A stretch of 64,000 nt of DNA, taken from assembly GCF_020179425.1 (NCBI RefSeq), contig NZ_JAILYM010000006.1, forward strand, positions 186,001-250,000. Reading direction: 5' to 3'. Numbering within the stretch: the first letter of the stretch is position 1; every line of letters begins with the position of its first letter. Origin of the DNA: Novosphingobium percolationis. Lineage in GTDB: Bacteria > Pseudomonadota > Alphaproteobacteria > Sphingomonadales > Sphingomonadaceae. A program made the position numbers and the translations under genes. The notes beneath the pieces were generated by a model, which saw only the letters and a program-made list of their open reading frames with translations, searched no databases and was not told the DNA's origin. Positions 17,042 to 25,089 of this stretch are shown here, one piece after another.

Positions 17042-18210
17042 CACTGTGCCCCGGTGTCGGTTTTCGTGTCGATCGTCGCAGTCATCGACAGGCCGATGCG
17101 CAAGGGGTGCGCCTTCAGTTCGGCCGGATCGAGCGCGATGCGCACCGGCAGGCGCTGCACCACCTTGATCCAGTTGCCTGTCGCGTTCTGCGCCGGGATC
17201 ACCGCCAGCGCCGATCCCGTCCCGCCGGAAAAGCCCACGACGCGGCCCTTGAAGGTCACGTCTTCGCCATAGAGGTCCGAGGTCAGCTCCACCGGCTGGC
17301 CGGGCTTGACCGTGCGCAGTTGGCCTTCCTTGAAGTTGGCGTCGACATAGGCCTGCCCCACCGGCACGATCGTCATCAGCGTGGCGCCCGCGGCCACGCG
17401 CTGGCCCACCTGCACGGCGCGTTGCGTTACCACGCCATCGACGGGCGCACGTACCACGGTGCGCGACAGGTCTAGCCGCGCCTTGTCCAGCCGGGCCTTC
17501 GCTGCCAGCACCTCGGGATTGGTTTCGGCGTTGGTGCCCGTCACCAGCGCGGCGTTCGCGCCCTGCTGCCCTTGCGCCGATCCGCGCGCTGCCTTGGCCT
17601 GCGCCACGCCTGCCTGCGCCGCTGCCAGCGCGCCGCGCGCCGAAGCGAAGGCGTTGCGCGCCGTGCTCAGTTCCTCGCCCGATACCGCGCCGTCGCTCGC
17701 CAGAGCCTCGCGCCGGGTCAGGTCGATCCGCGCACGTTCGAGGTCGGCGCTCGCCATGGCAACTTGCGCCTCCATGCGGCGGATGTCGGCTTCGCGCTCA
17801 CCCACCTGCGCGCCCAGCGCGTCCCCGGTGGCGAACGTCTGGCGCACCTTGCGCTGCGCCTGGGCATAATCGGCTTCGGCTTGCGCCAGCGCGATCCGGG
17901 CATCGCTCGCGTCGATCACCACCAGCACGTCGCCCTTGCGCACAACTTGCGTGTCGCTCACCGCCACGGCTTCCACCGTGCCGCCGGTCTGCGGCGTCAC
18001 TTGCGCCACGTCGGCGGCGACATAGGCGTTGTCGGTCTCGATGTAGCGCCCGCCGGTCGCCCAGCGATAGCCCAGCGTGACCACCGCGATCGCAGCGACC
18101 GCGCCGCCAAAGATCAGGAACGCGCGCTTGCGGCTGGTCTTGCGTACGGCGTCGCCCGCGTCCTCGTCGAACCGCGCGGCGTTGAGAGTGGGGGAATCGA
18201 TGTCGGCCAT
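17041..18210 (-). CDS. HlyD-family efflux adaptor (EmrA-like)
   Basis: 389 residues, MADIDSPTLNAARF. A single N-terminal membrane helix (AFLIFGGAVAAIAVVTLGYR) is followed by ETDNAYVAADVAQVTPQTGG, the lipoyl half-motif. Then come a long Ala/Glu/Arg-rich coiled-coil hairpin (residues ~110-235) and the second lipoyl/beta-barrel part VVRAPVDGVVTQRAVQVGQR. It links the inner-membrane permease to the outer-membrane channel. It is 17 bases from the channel gene and overlaps the permease gene. Confidence 0.92.
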   Translation of the reverse strand: MADIDSPTLNAARFDEDAGDAVRKTSRKRAFLIFGGAVAAIAVVTLGYRWATGGRYIETDNAYVAADVAQVTPQTGGTVEAVAVSDTQVVRKGDVLVVIDASDARIALAQAEADYAQAQRKVRQTFATGDALGAQVGEREADIRRMEAQVAMASADLERARIDLTRREALASDGAVSGEELSTARNAFASARGALAAAQAGVAQAKAARGSAQGQQGANAALVTGTNAETNPEVLAAKARLDKARLDLSRTVVRAPVDGVVTQRAVQVGQRVAAGATLMTIVPVGQAYVDANFKEGQLRTVKPGQPVELTSDLYGEDVTFKGRVVGFSGGTGSALAVIPAQNATGNWIKVVQRLPVRIALDPAELKAHPLRIGLSMTATIDTKTDTGAQ

Positions 18211-18227
18211 GGGGTCCTCGGGAGTGT

Positions 18228-19661
18228 TCAGGCAGCCACGTATCCGCCGCCCAGCGCACGGATCAGCTGGACGTTGACGGACAGCGCGCGCGCTTGCAGG
18301 TCGGCGAGCAGGCGACGGCTGGCGAGCAGCGCGTCTTCTGCGGAAATCACGGAAAGATAGGGCGAAAGCCCGCCCTCGTAGCGGCGGCGGGCGAGGGCGT
18401 GGGCTTCCTGCGCGGCGTCCACCGCTTCGCGCGCGGCGATCAGCTGCTGTGCCACCGCGCGCTGCGAGGCGACGGCGTCGGCCACTTCGCGCACCGCGCG
18501 CACCAGCGTCTCGTCATATTGCGCCACGGCCTCGTCATAGTCGGCGCGGGCCACGCGATAGTTGCCCGAAAGCCGTCCGCCCTGGAAGAGCGGCAGGCTG
18601 ATCGCCCCTCCAGCCTGTCCGATGTCAGAGCCGCTGGCGGTGATCTGGCCCAGTCCCAGCGACTGCAAGCCGACGAAGGCCATCAGGTTGACGTTGGGAT
18701 AGAATCCCGCGCGCGCCACCGTGATCCGGGCTGACGCCGCTTCGACCCGCGCCCGCGCGGCAGCGATATCGCCCCGACGTGCGACCAGTTCCAGCGGCAG
18801 CTGCGCGGGCAGGGCAATTGCGCTTGCGGTCCCGGTTGGCGGTGCGATCGTCGCTCCCCGTTCCGGCCCGGCACCAAGCAGTGCCGCCAGTGCATTGCGT
18901 GACAGCGCCACGGCTTCATCCGCGCTCGCCAGATCGGCGCGCGCTGTCGCCACCGCCGCTTCGGCCTGCCGCAGTTCGGCACGGGTATCGAGGCCGTTGG
19001 CCACGCGCCGCCGCACCAGCCCCGCCGTATCCTCGCGCAAGCGCAGCCCGGCTACGCGCACCTCGCGTTCGGCACTGGCGCGGCCAAGATCGGCCCAGCC
19101 GGCCGCCACCGCCGTCGCCAGCATCAGCCGCGCGGTGCGCGCCTCGATCTCGGCCGCTTCACGCTCGGCCTTGGCGGCGCGCAGCGCGGCGCGGTTCTTG
19201 CCGAAGAAGTCGATCTCGTACGAAAGGTCGAGGCTTGCCCGTGCGGTGTCCTGCCAGCCGTGCGGCACGAACTGCGCGGGAAAGCCGTTGTTGTAGCTCT
19301 GTTTGGTCCACCCCGCGTTGGCTGATGCCGATGCGGCCGGCAGCAGCGCCGCACCAGCCGCTTGCGCATAGCCGGCTGCGCGGCGGGCGCGGGCGTCGGC
19401 CACGGCAAGGCTGGGCGATCCGGCCAGCGCTTCTTCCACCAGCGCGGATAGCTGCGCGTCGCCATAGCCGTTCCACCAGTTTTCCTGCGGAAACGATGCC
19501 TGGTCCGCTCCCGTGGGAAGGCCGGCGGCGAGGGGCGCGGCCGCGCGTGGCTCGGGGCGCGCGCCAAGCTCGGGCGGCGTTGCGCAGGCGCTCAGCGCCA
19601 GTAGCAACAGCGCCGGAGCGGCGATCCTGACGGGGGTGGGGGCGGGCTGGGAAAGGGGCAT
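18228..19661 (-). CDS. NodT-family outer-membrane efflux lipoprotein
   Basis: 477 residues from ATG 19661 (MPLSQPAPTPVRIAAPALLL). The lipobox LALSAC gives an acylated Cys and marks it as an RND/EmrA-type outer-membrane channel lipoprotein. Two OEP repeats follow: WWNGYGDAQLSALVEEALAG starts the first, and LARRRYEGGLSPYLSVISAE is the typical C-terminal repeat signature. It forms the trimeric outer-membrane exit duct of the pump. A longer in-frame start at 19697 would overlap the operator-like repeats, so I chose the lipoprotein start. Confidence 0.92.
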   Translation of the reverse strand: MPLSQPAPTPVRIAAPALLLLALSACATPPELGARPEPRAAAPLAAGLPTGADQASFPQENWWNGYGDAQLSALVEEALAGSPSLAVADARARRAAGYAQAAGAALLPAASASANAGWTKQSYNNGFPAQFVPHGWQDTARASLDLSYEIDFFGKNRAALRAAKAEREAAEIEARTARLMLATAVAAGWADLGRASAEREVRVAGLRLREDTAGLVRRRVANGLDTRAELRQAEAAVATARADLASADEAVALSRNALAALLGAGPERGATIAPPTGTASAIALPAQLPLELVARRGDIAAARARVEAASARITVARAGFYPNVNLMAFVGLQSLGLGQITASGSDIGQAGGAISLPLFQGGRLSGNYRVARADYDEAVAQYDETLVRAVREVADAVASQRAVAQQLIAAREAVDAAQEAHALARRRYEGGLSPYLSVISAEDALLASRRLLADLQARALSVNVQLIRALGGGYVAA

Positions 19662-19681
19662 GGAAACCACGGTCCGAAGGG

Positions 19682-19765
19682 TGTACAGATCGGTCACTAA
19701 ATGCGGAAGAGCCGACTTGATCCTGCGGTGTCAAGCGCTATCTGTACAGCATGGTCACTAACTGC
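19682..19765. promoter_or_regulatory. Duplicated operator-like repeat TGTACAGnnnGGTCACTAAnTGC
   Basis: The 23-base pattern occurs twice in the same orientation, at 19682-19704 and 19743-19765, 61 bases apart. One copy lies before the efflux operon and the other overlaps the ATG of the divergent TetR gene. This is the arrangement expected for autoregulation and repression of the pump by that TetR protein. Confidence 0.7.
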
Positions 19766-20377
19766 AGGCTGGGCCGCGCATCACCCGATGAACGCCGCGA
19801 GCATATCCTTGATGTCGCATCGGAAGTCTTCGTGTCCGAAGGCTATGGCGCGGCGTCGATGGCCAACATCGCCGCCCGGCTGGGCGGGTCGAAAGCCACG
19901 CTGTACAAGTATTTTCCGTCGAAGGAGGTGCTGTTCGCGGCTATGCTCGCGCGCAAGTGCGAAGGCGTTCTCGCTCCGTTGCGCGCGGTCGGCATCGAGT
20001 CCTCGGATTTCGAGACCTACCTTGCCGAATTCGCGAATCGCTACCTCGAAGCCTTGCTCGAACCCGAAGCGATCGAGGTGTTCCTGATGATCCAGGCGGA
20101 CGGTGTGCGCTTTCCGGAAATGTCGCGCCAGTTTTTCAGCACCGGCCCCGAAACCGTCTATCGGGAATTGAGCGCGGCCATTGCGGGGTTTGCCCAGCGT
20201 GGGGTGATCATCTGCGCCGATCCCCGTCTTGCCGCCGAACAATTCCTCGGCGCCGTTCGCGCCGATCTGCACATGCGCGCCACGCTAGGCATGTTGCAGC
20301 CGTCGGACAAGGCCGACGTGGCGCGGCAGGCTGCCCATGCGGCCCGTGTCTTCGCGCGCGGCCTGTCCCCGGACTGA
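19751..20377 (+). CDS. TetR/AcrR-family repressor of the efflux operon
   Basis: 208 residues, MVTNCRLGRASPDERREHIL. The N-terminal HTH is clear (EVFVSEGYGAASMANIAARL, GGSKATLYKYFPSKEVLFAA) and the ligand domain is the AefR/TetR_C type (DPRLAAEQFLGAVRADLHMR). It is divergent from the tripartite efflux operon, with a duplicated repeat between them, so it most likely represses that operon and itself until a pump substrate binds. The second repeat overlaps its own start codon. It ends 30 bases from the convergent receptor-like gene. Confidence 0.88.
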   Translation: MVTNCRLGRASPDERREHILDVASEVFVSEGYGAASMANIAARLGGSKATLYKYFPSKEVLFAAMLARKCEGVLAPLRAVGIESSDFETYLAEFANRYLEALLEPEAIEVFLMIQADGVRFPEMSRQFFSTGPETVYRELSAAIAGFAQRGVIICADPRLAAEQFLGAVRADLHMRATLGMLQPSDKADVARQAAHAARVFARGLSPD

Positions 20378-20407
20378 CTTGTACCGGCCTGACTTTTGCC
20401 GGATCAA

Positions 20408-21604
20408 TCAGAACAACTCGATCTTCCGGTCGGTCTCGTGCGGGGTTTCGTCGCCCGCGACGATGGCGCTGTGGACGTGGCGCTGGCTCTCCATCACGTA
20501 GTCCTGCCGCTGGTCCTCCAGAATATCCAGCAGCGAACGGACCGGGGGGGCGCCGCTGGTGGAGCGGGCCACCAGGTCCTCCAACTCGCGCAAGGCGTGG
20601 AATACCTGCTCCAGCCGCTGGCGCATCACGTCCTGGAATTGCAGGCTGCCGAGGATCTCCGACAGCGCGCCGACAATCTCGCGGTGGCCGCCGTCGAGCG
20701 TCTGGATCACGCGGTCCAGATCGGCACCGCCCGCGACGAGACGGGCCTGCGCGCCGCGCAATTCATCGATCAGCTGGTCGAGCCCGCCGGCCTCCTTCTG
20801 GCGGTCGGGCATGGCGGCGGTGATGCTGGCATGCATCCGTTCTGCAAAGCCGTTGATGTTCACGCCCACTTCGCGCGCGCTGTCGGCGGTCTGCCGCGCC
20901 AGCGAGCGCATTTCCGACGCGATCAGCCCGAAGGCGACGCCGGCCGCACCGCGGTGCTGTGCCTCCACCGCCGCGTTGACCGACAGGAAGAAGGCCTTGT
21001 CCGCGATCGTGCTGATCACCTCGACGCTGGAGCGCAGGCCCTGGAATTCGTCCGCCAGCGCCTGCAGTCCGGCAAAGTTGCGCTCGATGATGCGGTCGCG
21101 CTCGGCGAGCATGTGGGCCAGCCGCGCGACGATCTCGCCAGGGACCTCGGCGGCCTGCCTGATGGTGTCGGCCCCTGCGACAGAGGCATGGATGCGGTCG
21201 CGCTGCCCCTGCGACAGCGCATCGATCGAGCGTACGCGATCCACCACCGCGACCACCCCCTGCGCCACGTCCTGCTGGATGCCCTCGATCTGGCCGCACA
21301 GCGTCTCGACGAAGGGCTGCACGGCTTGCAGGTCGGCCAGAACCGGCGGCGGAATGGCAAAGGGATCGTGCAGAAAGGCAATCTTGGTCTGCTCGTCGTG
21401 CGTCTCAGGCGCGTCCTCGCGCGGCTCCACCGCAGAAACGCTGAGCGCTTCGGGCAGGGCGAGCAACCGGGTCGCCAGCACCGCCGCCACCGTGCCCGCC
21501 AGCCCCGCCATGCCGCAGGTCCACCACGCATGAACGCCCGCTGCCGCCAGCACAGGGAGGCCCAGCACCAGCCGCAGCCGCAAGAAGCGCGCGCGCGCGT
21601 CCAC
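20408..21604 (-). CDS. Membrane receptor-like chemotaxis protein with CheZ-like motif
   Basis: 398 residues from GTG 21604. Two N-terminal membrane helices (residues ~10-50) precede a long helical part with a degenerate receptor hairpin (AFFLSVNAAVEAQHRGAAGV, then AFGLIASEMRSLARQ). Near the end is GSLQFQDVMRQRLEQVFHAL. FQDxxxQ has the same D-x3-Q spacing as the catalytic Asp/Gln of the CheY phosphatase CheZ (here D325, Q329). The last residues are RKIELF. A second protein at 23226 shares both motifs. The gene follows a cheY by six bases. It may be a receptor-like scaffold that dephosphorylates its partner CheY; this activity is inference. Confidence 0.78.
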   Translation of the reverse strand: MDARARFLRLRLVLGLPVLAAAGVHAWWTCGMAGLAGTVAAVLATRLLALPEALSVSAVEPREDAPETHDEQTKIAFLHDPFAIPPPVLADLQAVQPFVETLCGQIEGIQQDVAQGVVAVVDRVRSIDALSQGQRDRIHASVAGADTIRQAAEVPGEIVARLAHMLAERDRIIERNFAGLQALADEFQGLRSSVEVISTIADKAFFLSVNAAVEAQHRGAAGVAFGLIASEMRSLARQTADSAREVGVNINGFAERMHASITAAMPDRQKEAGGLDQLIDELRGAQARLVAGGADLDRVIQTLDGGHREIVGALSEILGSLQFQDVMRQRLEQVFHALRELEDLVARSTSGAPPVRSLLDILEDQRQDYVMESQRHVHSAIVAGDETPHETDRKIELF

Positions 21605-21610
21605 CGCGCG

Positions 21611-21988
21611 TCAGGCCGCCAGCGGCAGCACCTGCCGGATCACGCCCAGCAGGTCGGGGCCGGAGATCGGCTTGACCAGCCAGCCAGTCGCGCCCAGCCG
21701 TCGGCTCTCGTCGCGCTTGGCGCGTTCGCTTTCGGTCGTCAGCGTCAGGATCGGGGTGAAGCGGCAACCTGCAAGGCTGCGCGCGTTGCGGATGAAATCC
21801 AGCCCGCCCATGTTCGGCATGTTGATGTCGGTGATGATGAGATCCGGCCGCAGCCCGCCGTTCAGCGCCGCAAGCGCCCGCGCCCCGTCGCTGGCGGCTT
21901 CCACGCGATACCCGTTCATTTCCAGCGTGGCGCGCACGCTCATGATCATGGTCGGGGAATCGTCGACGATCAGGATGGTCTTTGGCAT
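21611..21988 (-). CDS. CheY-like single-domain response regulator (1)
   Basis: 125 residues, MPKTILIVDDSPTMIMSVRA. All receiver residues are present: the acidic pair VDD, the phospho-acceptor Asp in DLIITDINMPNMGGLDF, a Thr in LTLTTESERAKRDE and the Lys of LVKPISGPDL. There is no output domain. It lies directly upstream of a receptor-like gene with a CheZ-type motif, and its closest relative in the window is the CheY at 24386, which sits in the same arrangement. It probably receives phosphate from the CheA of this cluster. Confidence 0.9.
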   Translation of the reverse strand: MPKTILIVDDSPTMIMSVRATLEMNGYRVEAASDGARALAALNGGLRPDLIITDINMPNMGGLDFIRNARSLAGCRFTPILTLTTESERAKRDESRRLGATGWLVKPISGPDLLGVIRQVLPLAA

Positions 21989-22297
21989 TGTCCGCGTTCC
22001 CTCATCGCTGGCATCCCCCCTTGTGGCAGGTCGCGCGGTCTTCCGTCCGCCGACGTCTGTCCAGGATGCCGTGTTCACCTTGCACCGGATGGGTGACTCG
22101 ACCCGGTGCGACGGCAGGGTGCCGTCAGGCCTGCTTTTGCGCCCGCAAGGGCCAAGGCATCCTTGCGGATCTGGCTTAAGGTCGACCGGTAACGACCGCC
22201 GCGCGACTACGTAGGGCGCGCAAGCTGGTGCCCTCGGGGTGGACAAACGGAGGGAGGTGTTAACCATTGTGCAGGCGTTAGCGGCGATGTCCTCGCC
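21989..22297. other. Intergenic region, divergent promoters
   Basis: 309 bases between the leftward cheY/receptor pair and the rightward MerR/B12 gene. It has an imperfect hairpin (GCACCGG near 22083 with ACCCGGTGC near 22112). No open frame or terminator is convincing. Promoters for both directions should lie here; I cannot place -35/-10 boxes with confidence. Confidence 0.4.
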
Positions 22298-23221
22298 ATG
22301 ACCAAAGCGCACGGAACGCCCGCCCTTTTCGCGTTGGGTGAGGTTGCCGCAGCCACCGGCCTTGGCGCAGACGTCCTGCGCGCGTGGGAGCGGCGTTACG
22401 GTTTTCCCGTTCCGCTGCGCGATGCGCGGGGGCGCAGGGGCTACCCGCGCGACCAGGTCGAGCGGCTGGAACTGGTGCGCCGACTGGTCGATTCGGGCGA
22501 ACGGCCCGGTCAGATCATGACGCTCCAGATGGCGGAACTGCAGGCACGTGCGGCGCGCTTGCCGCATGTCGCGGGGCAGCACAGCGTCGCGATCGGCTAT
22601 TCCGCGGATGTCGAGGAAGCCTTGCGCTTCGTCATCGAGGACCGGCCCGAGGCGCTGGCTGATTTGCTCCACCGTCACCTTGCGCGGCACGGCGGGCGCG
22701 GCTTCGTGATCGGCATTGCCGCGCCGCTGACGGCCGCCGTGGGAGAGGCATGGCGCGATCAGCGCATCCCCGTTTTCCGCGAACATGCCTTCACTCACGT
22801 GCTGCATCGCGTGCTGGCCATGGCCGCGCGCGGTCTCGGCAAGGCCGATGGCCCGCGGATGTTGCTCACAACGGTCCCGGGCGAAGCCCATGGCCTGGGC
22901 CTCGCAATGGTCGAGGCGATACTCGTGCTCGAAGGGTGCCACTGCGTGCCGCTGGGGCTTGAAACCCCGCCTGCGGACATCGCTGCGGCAGCGCTTGCGC
23001 ACCGGGTCGACGTGGTGGCGCTGTCGTTCTCGTCCTTCTTCGGTGCGCGTCAGGCGGTGCGCATGCTGATGGACGTGCGGGCGCGGCTCGACCCCGGCAT
23101 CGCGATCTGGGCGGGTGGCGCGTGCAGTGGTCTGGCCCAGGTGCGCGATCCCGGCATCGCCCGCTTTACCGACCTTGCCGCGATCACGCCTGCGCTCGAA
23201 GCGCTGCGCCTGCGCGACTGA
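22298..23221 (+). CDS. MerR-family regulator with B12-binding domain (CarH/LitR-like)
   Basis: 307 residues. An N-terminal MerR winged helix (FALGEVAAATGLGADVLRAW, ERRYGFPVPLRDARGRRGYP) is followed by a B12-binding module. It has the W-x9-EH motif of CarH (AWRDQRIPVFREHAF) and the E-x-H-x-x-G motif (VPGEAHGLGLAM) whose His is the lower cobalt ligand. CarH-type proteins bind adenosylcobalamin, repress in the dark and let go of DNA when light breaks the Co-C bond. LitR-type relatives act similarly. It is the only rightward gene inside the leftward chemosensory cluster. Its target is unknown; nearby divergent cheY genes are candidates. Confidence 0.87.
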   Translation: MTKAHGTPALFALGEVAAATGLGADVLRAWERRYGFPVPLRDARGRRGYPRDQVERLELVRRLVDSGERPGQIMTLQMAELQARAARLPHVAGQHSVAIGYSADVEEALRFVIEDRPEALADLLHRHLARHGGRGFVIGIAAPLTAAVGEAWRDQRIPVFREHAFTHVLHRVLAMAARGLGKADGPRMLLTTVPGEAHGLGLAMVEAILVLEGCHCVPLGLETPPADIAAAALAHRVDVVALSFSSFFGARQAVRMLMDVRARLDPGIAIWAGGACSGLAQVRDPGIARFTDLAAITPALEALRLRD

Positions 23222-23225
23222 TGGT

Positions 23226-24383
23226 TCAGAACAGCTCGATCTTTGGCGCGGTGGCGGCGGCTTCCCCGCGATGCGCGGCGCGTTGCTGCTCCATCACGTA
23301 GTTCTCCAGGATCGAGGACAGGCACGTCGCGATCGAGCTGTCGGGCGGCGCGCCTTCGTTGATGATCGCGTTCGAAAGCGACACGAAATGGTCGGATATC
23401 ATCGACAGCGCGCGGCTGACCTGTTCCAGCTGCTGGCGCGCAACGTCCTGGAACTGGATCGAACCGCACAGCGTGTTGAGCGGCGCGCGCATCGCGTCGC
23501 TGCGCCGGTGGACCTCGGCGATCAGCGCGGCCTGGAAGTCGTTAAGCAGCGCCATGTGGCGTGACAGCTTTTCGAAACTGTCCTGCAGTTCCTGCGCGCG
23601 GGCATCATCAGAGCGCTTCTGCGTCGAAACGCGCGCCATCAGGTCGTCGCCGACCAGCCGGTCCATCTCGTTCAGCTCGACGTTGAGGTTCTGCGCAAGG
23701 CCTCCCGTCTGGGTCGCCAGCGCCCGGATTTCCTCGGCGATCACCTCCAGCCCGGTATTCTTGCCCAGCCCGGCGATGCGGATGCGCGCATTGATCGCCA
23801 GCAGGTCGGTATAGCGGCGGATGTCCTCGATCTCGCCCAGGTGGCCGCGCATCTTCAGCGACAGCGCGCGCACCGTGGTCAGGCTCTCGCGGATCTCGCT
23901 CTGCGTCGCGTGATGCTGGCGGATCAGGTCGGCGATCACGGTGCGCCCGGTATCCACGCTGACCCGCAGGGTCTCGGTGGCGTCGAGCAGCGCATCGGAC
24001 TGCATCGTGTCGCCCACGTGCCGCACCAGCCCGGTGACGCTGCCTTCGATCTCCAGCGCCTGGCCAAGGATGTTCTCGGCGGCGTCCTGCGTCTCGGTGC
24101 AGACGTTGCTGAGATGGTGCTGCATGATCTCGACGAAGCCGGCATAGCTCTGCATCTCCTCCACCAGCGCCATGGTGTGCGGGTGGATACGATGGAAGCG
24201 GCTGTCGCGCGGGGTCAGCGCGATGATTTCACCCTGCGGTCCTGCGTGCGTGTCGGCGTCATCCTGCGCGGAAACGTTTGCCGTTTGCGGCGCGAGGTCG
24301 GCCAGCGCAACCTTGGCACCTTGGTCCTCCTCGACCAGCGGCGCCGGGCGGCGGCGGAACAGTCGCGACAGCAGCGCCAGCAT
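23226..24383 (-). CDS. Soluble receptor-like chemotaxis protein with CheZ-like motif
   Basis: 385 residues from ATG 24383 (MLALLSRLFRRRPAPLVEED), two bases after the stop of cheY 2. It has no membrane helix. A helical body carries a degenerate receptor hairpin (YTDLLAINARIRIAGLGKNT, GLEVIAEEIRALATQ). Near the end GSIQFQDVARQQLEQVSRAL repeats the FQDxxxQ motif (D313, Q317) of the 20408 protein. It ends APKIELF, the same last five residues as that protein. The shared C-terminus recalls the CheY-docking tail of CheZ. Predicted role: CheY-specific phosphatase or adaptor derived from a receptor. Confidence 0.76.
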   Translation of the reverse strand: MLALLSRLFRRRPAPLVEEDQGAKVALADLAPQTANVSAQDDADTHAGPQGEIIALTPRDSRFHRIHPHTMALVEEMQSYAGFVEIMQHHLSNVCTETQDAAENILGQALEIEGSVTGLVRHVGDTMQSDALLDATETLRVSVDTGRTVIADLIRQHHATQSEIRESLTTVRALSLKMRGHLGEIEDIRRYTDLLAINARIRIAGLGKNTGLEVIAEEIRALATQTGGLAQNLNVELNEMDRLVGDDLMARVSTQKRSDDARAQELQDSFEKLSRHMALLNDFQAALIAEVHRRSDAMRAPLNTLCGSIQFQDVARQQLEQVSRALSMISDHFVSLSNAIINEGAPPDSSIATCLSSILENYVMEQQRAAHRGEAAATAPKIELF

Positions 24384-24385
24384 CG

Positions 24386-24757
24386 TCAGGCCCCCGGAAC
24401 CATCTGCTTGACGACTGCGATCAGGTCGTCGGGCTGCACCGGCTTGACGATCCATCCGGTTGCCCCGGCGCTGCGCGCTTCCTGACGCTTGTCGAGCGAG
24501 GATTCCGTGGTCAGCATCAGGATCGGGGTGAACCGGGTCTGCGGCAACTGGCGCAACGAGCGGACCAGGTCGATGCCGTTCATCGCGTGCATGTTGAGGT
24601 CGGTGATGACGAGGTTGGGGCGCCCTCCACCGTGCAACACGCGCAGCGCGGCTTCGCCGCTGTCGGCCTTGACCACGCCATAGCCGGCGCGCATCAGGAT
24701 CGCTTCCATGCTCATCAGGATGGTCGGAGAATCGTCGACGACCATGACGGTTTTCAT
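24386..24757 (-). CDS. CheY-like single-domain response regulator (2)
   Basis: 123 residues, MKTVMVVDDSPTILMSMEAI. Receiver residues are complete: VDD, Asp in NLVITDLNMHAMNGIDLV, Thr in LMLTTESSLDKRQE and Lys in IVKPVQPDDL. It overlaps the STAS-like gene by 4 bases (ATGA) and is followed 2 bases later by a receptor-like gene with a CheZ-type motif. The cheY-receptor pair mirrors the one at 20408-21988. Confidence 0.9.
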   Translation of the reverse strand: MKTVMVVDDSPTILMSMEAILMRAGYGVVKADSGEAALRVLHGGGRPNLVITDLNMHAMNGIDLVRSLRQLPQTRFTPILMLTTESSLDKRQEARSAGATGWIVKPVQPDDLIAVVKQMVPGA

Positions 24758-25089
24758 GATGCTGTGGCCTTCCTGGTGCGACGGTTGCGCGGTGATGTCG
24801 TGGCGGCCTTCGCGGCAGGCGCGCGTTTCGGACGCGGGGAGGGCGCAGGCTGCACCGGCGGCATCACCGGCGCCAGCCAGCGCGCCAGCAGGGCATCGAC
24901 AGGGGCCGCCCGCAGCGGCGGCGTCAGCGCCATGATCGTCTGCAGCAGTGCGCTGTGCAGGCCGGTGCAGGCGGCAAGGTCGATCCCGCGCGCGCGGTCG
25001 GCCAGCAGCCACTCGGTCAGTTCCGCAGCTTCCTCGACCACGCACTGGCCCTCCAGCATCGCGCAGTCCCCGGCATAGGTTACCGGCAT
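24754..25089 (-). CDS. STAS-like chemosensory protein with basic tail
   Basis: 111 residues, MPVTYAGDCAMLEGQCVVEE. Residues 1-75 look like a short STAS-type or anti-anti-sigma-like fold (GIDLAACTGLHSALLQTIMA, with the conserved D-x-x-x-C/T-GLHSA element). STAS domains with this element occur in chemosensory operons beside CheA. Residues 80-111 form a Pro/Ala/Lys/Arg-rich basic tail (PRPKRAPAAKAATTSPRNRR). The start shares one base with the cheA stop, and the stop overlaps cheY 2, so it is translationally coupled on both sides. Function unknown. Confidence 0.68.
   Translation of the reverse strand: MPVTYAGDCAMLEGQCVVEEAAELTEWLLADRARGIDLAACTGLHSALLQTIMALTPPLRAAPVDALLARWLAPVMPPVQPAPSPRPKRAPAAKAATTSPRNRRTRKATAS

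Noticed and set aside
20408..24383. Calling the two receptor-like genes ordinary chemoreceptors
   Set aside because: Their hairpin tips are degenerate compared with the receptor at 32078, and both share a CheZ-type motif and the KIELF end not seen in that receptor.
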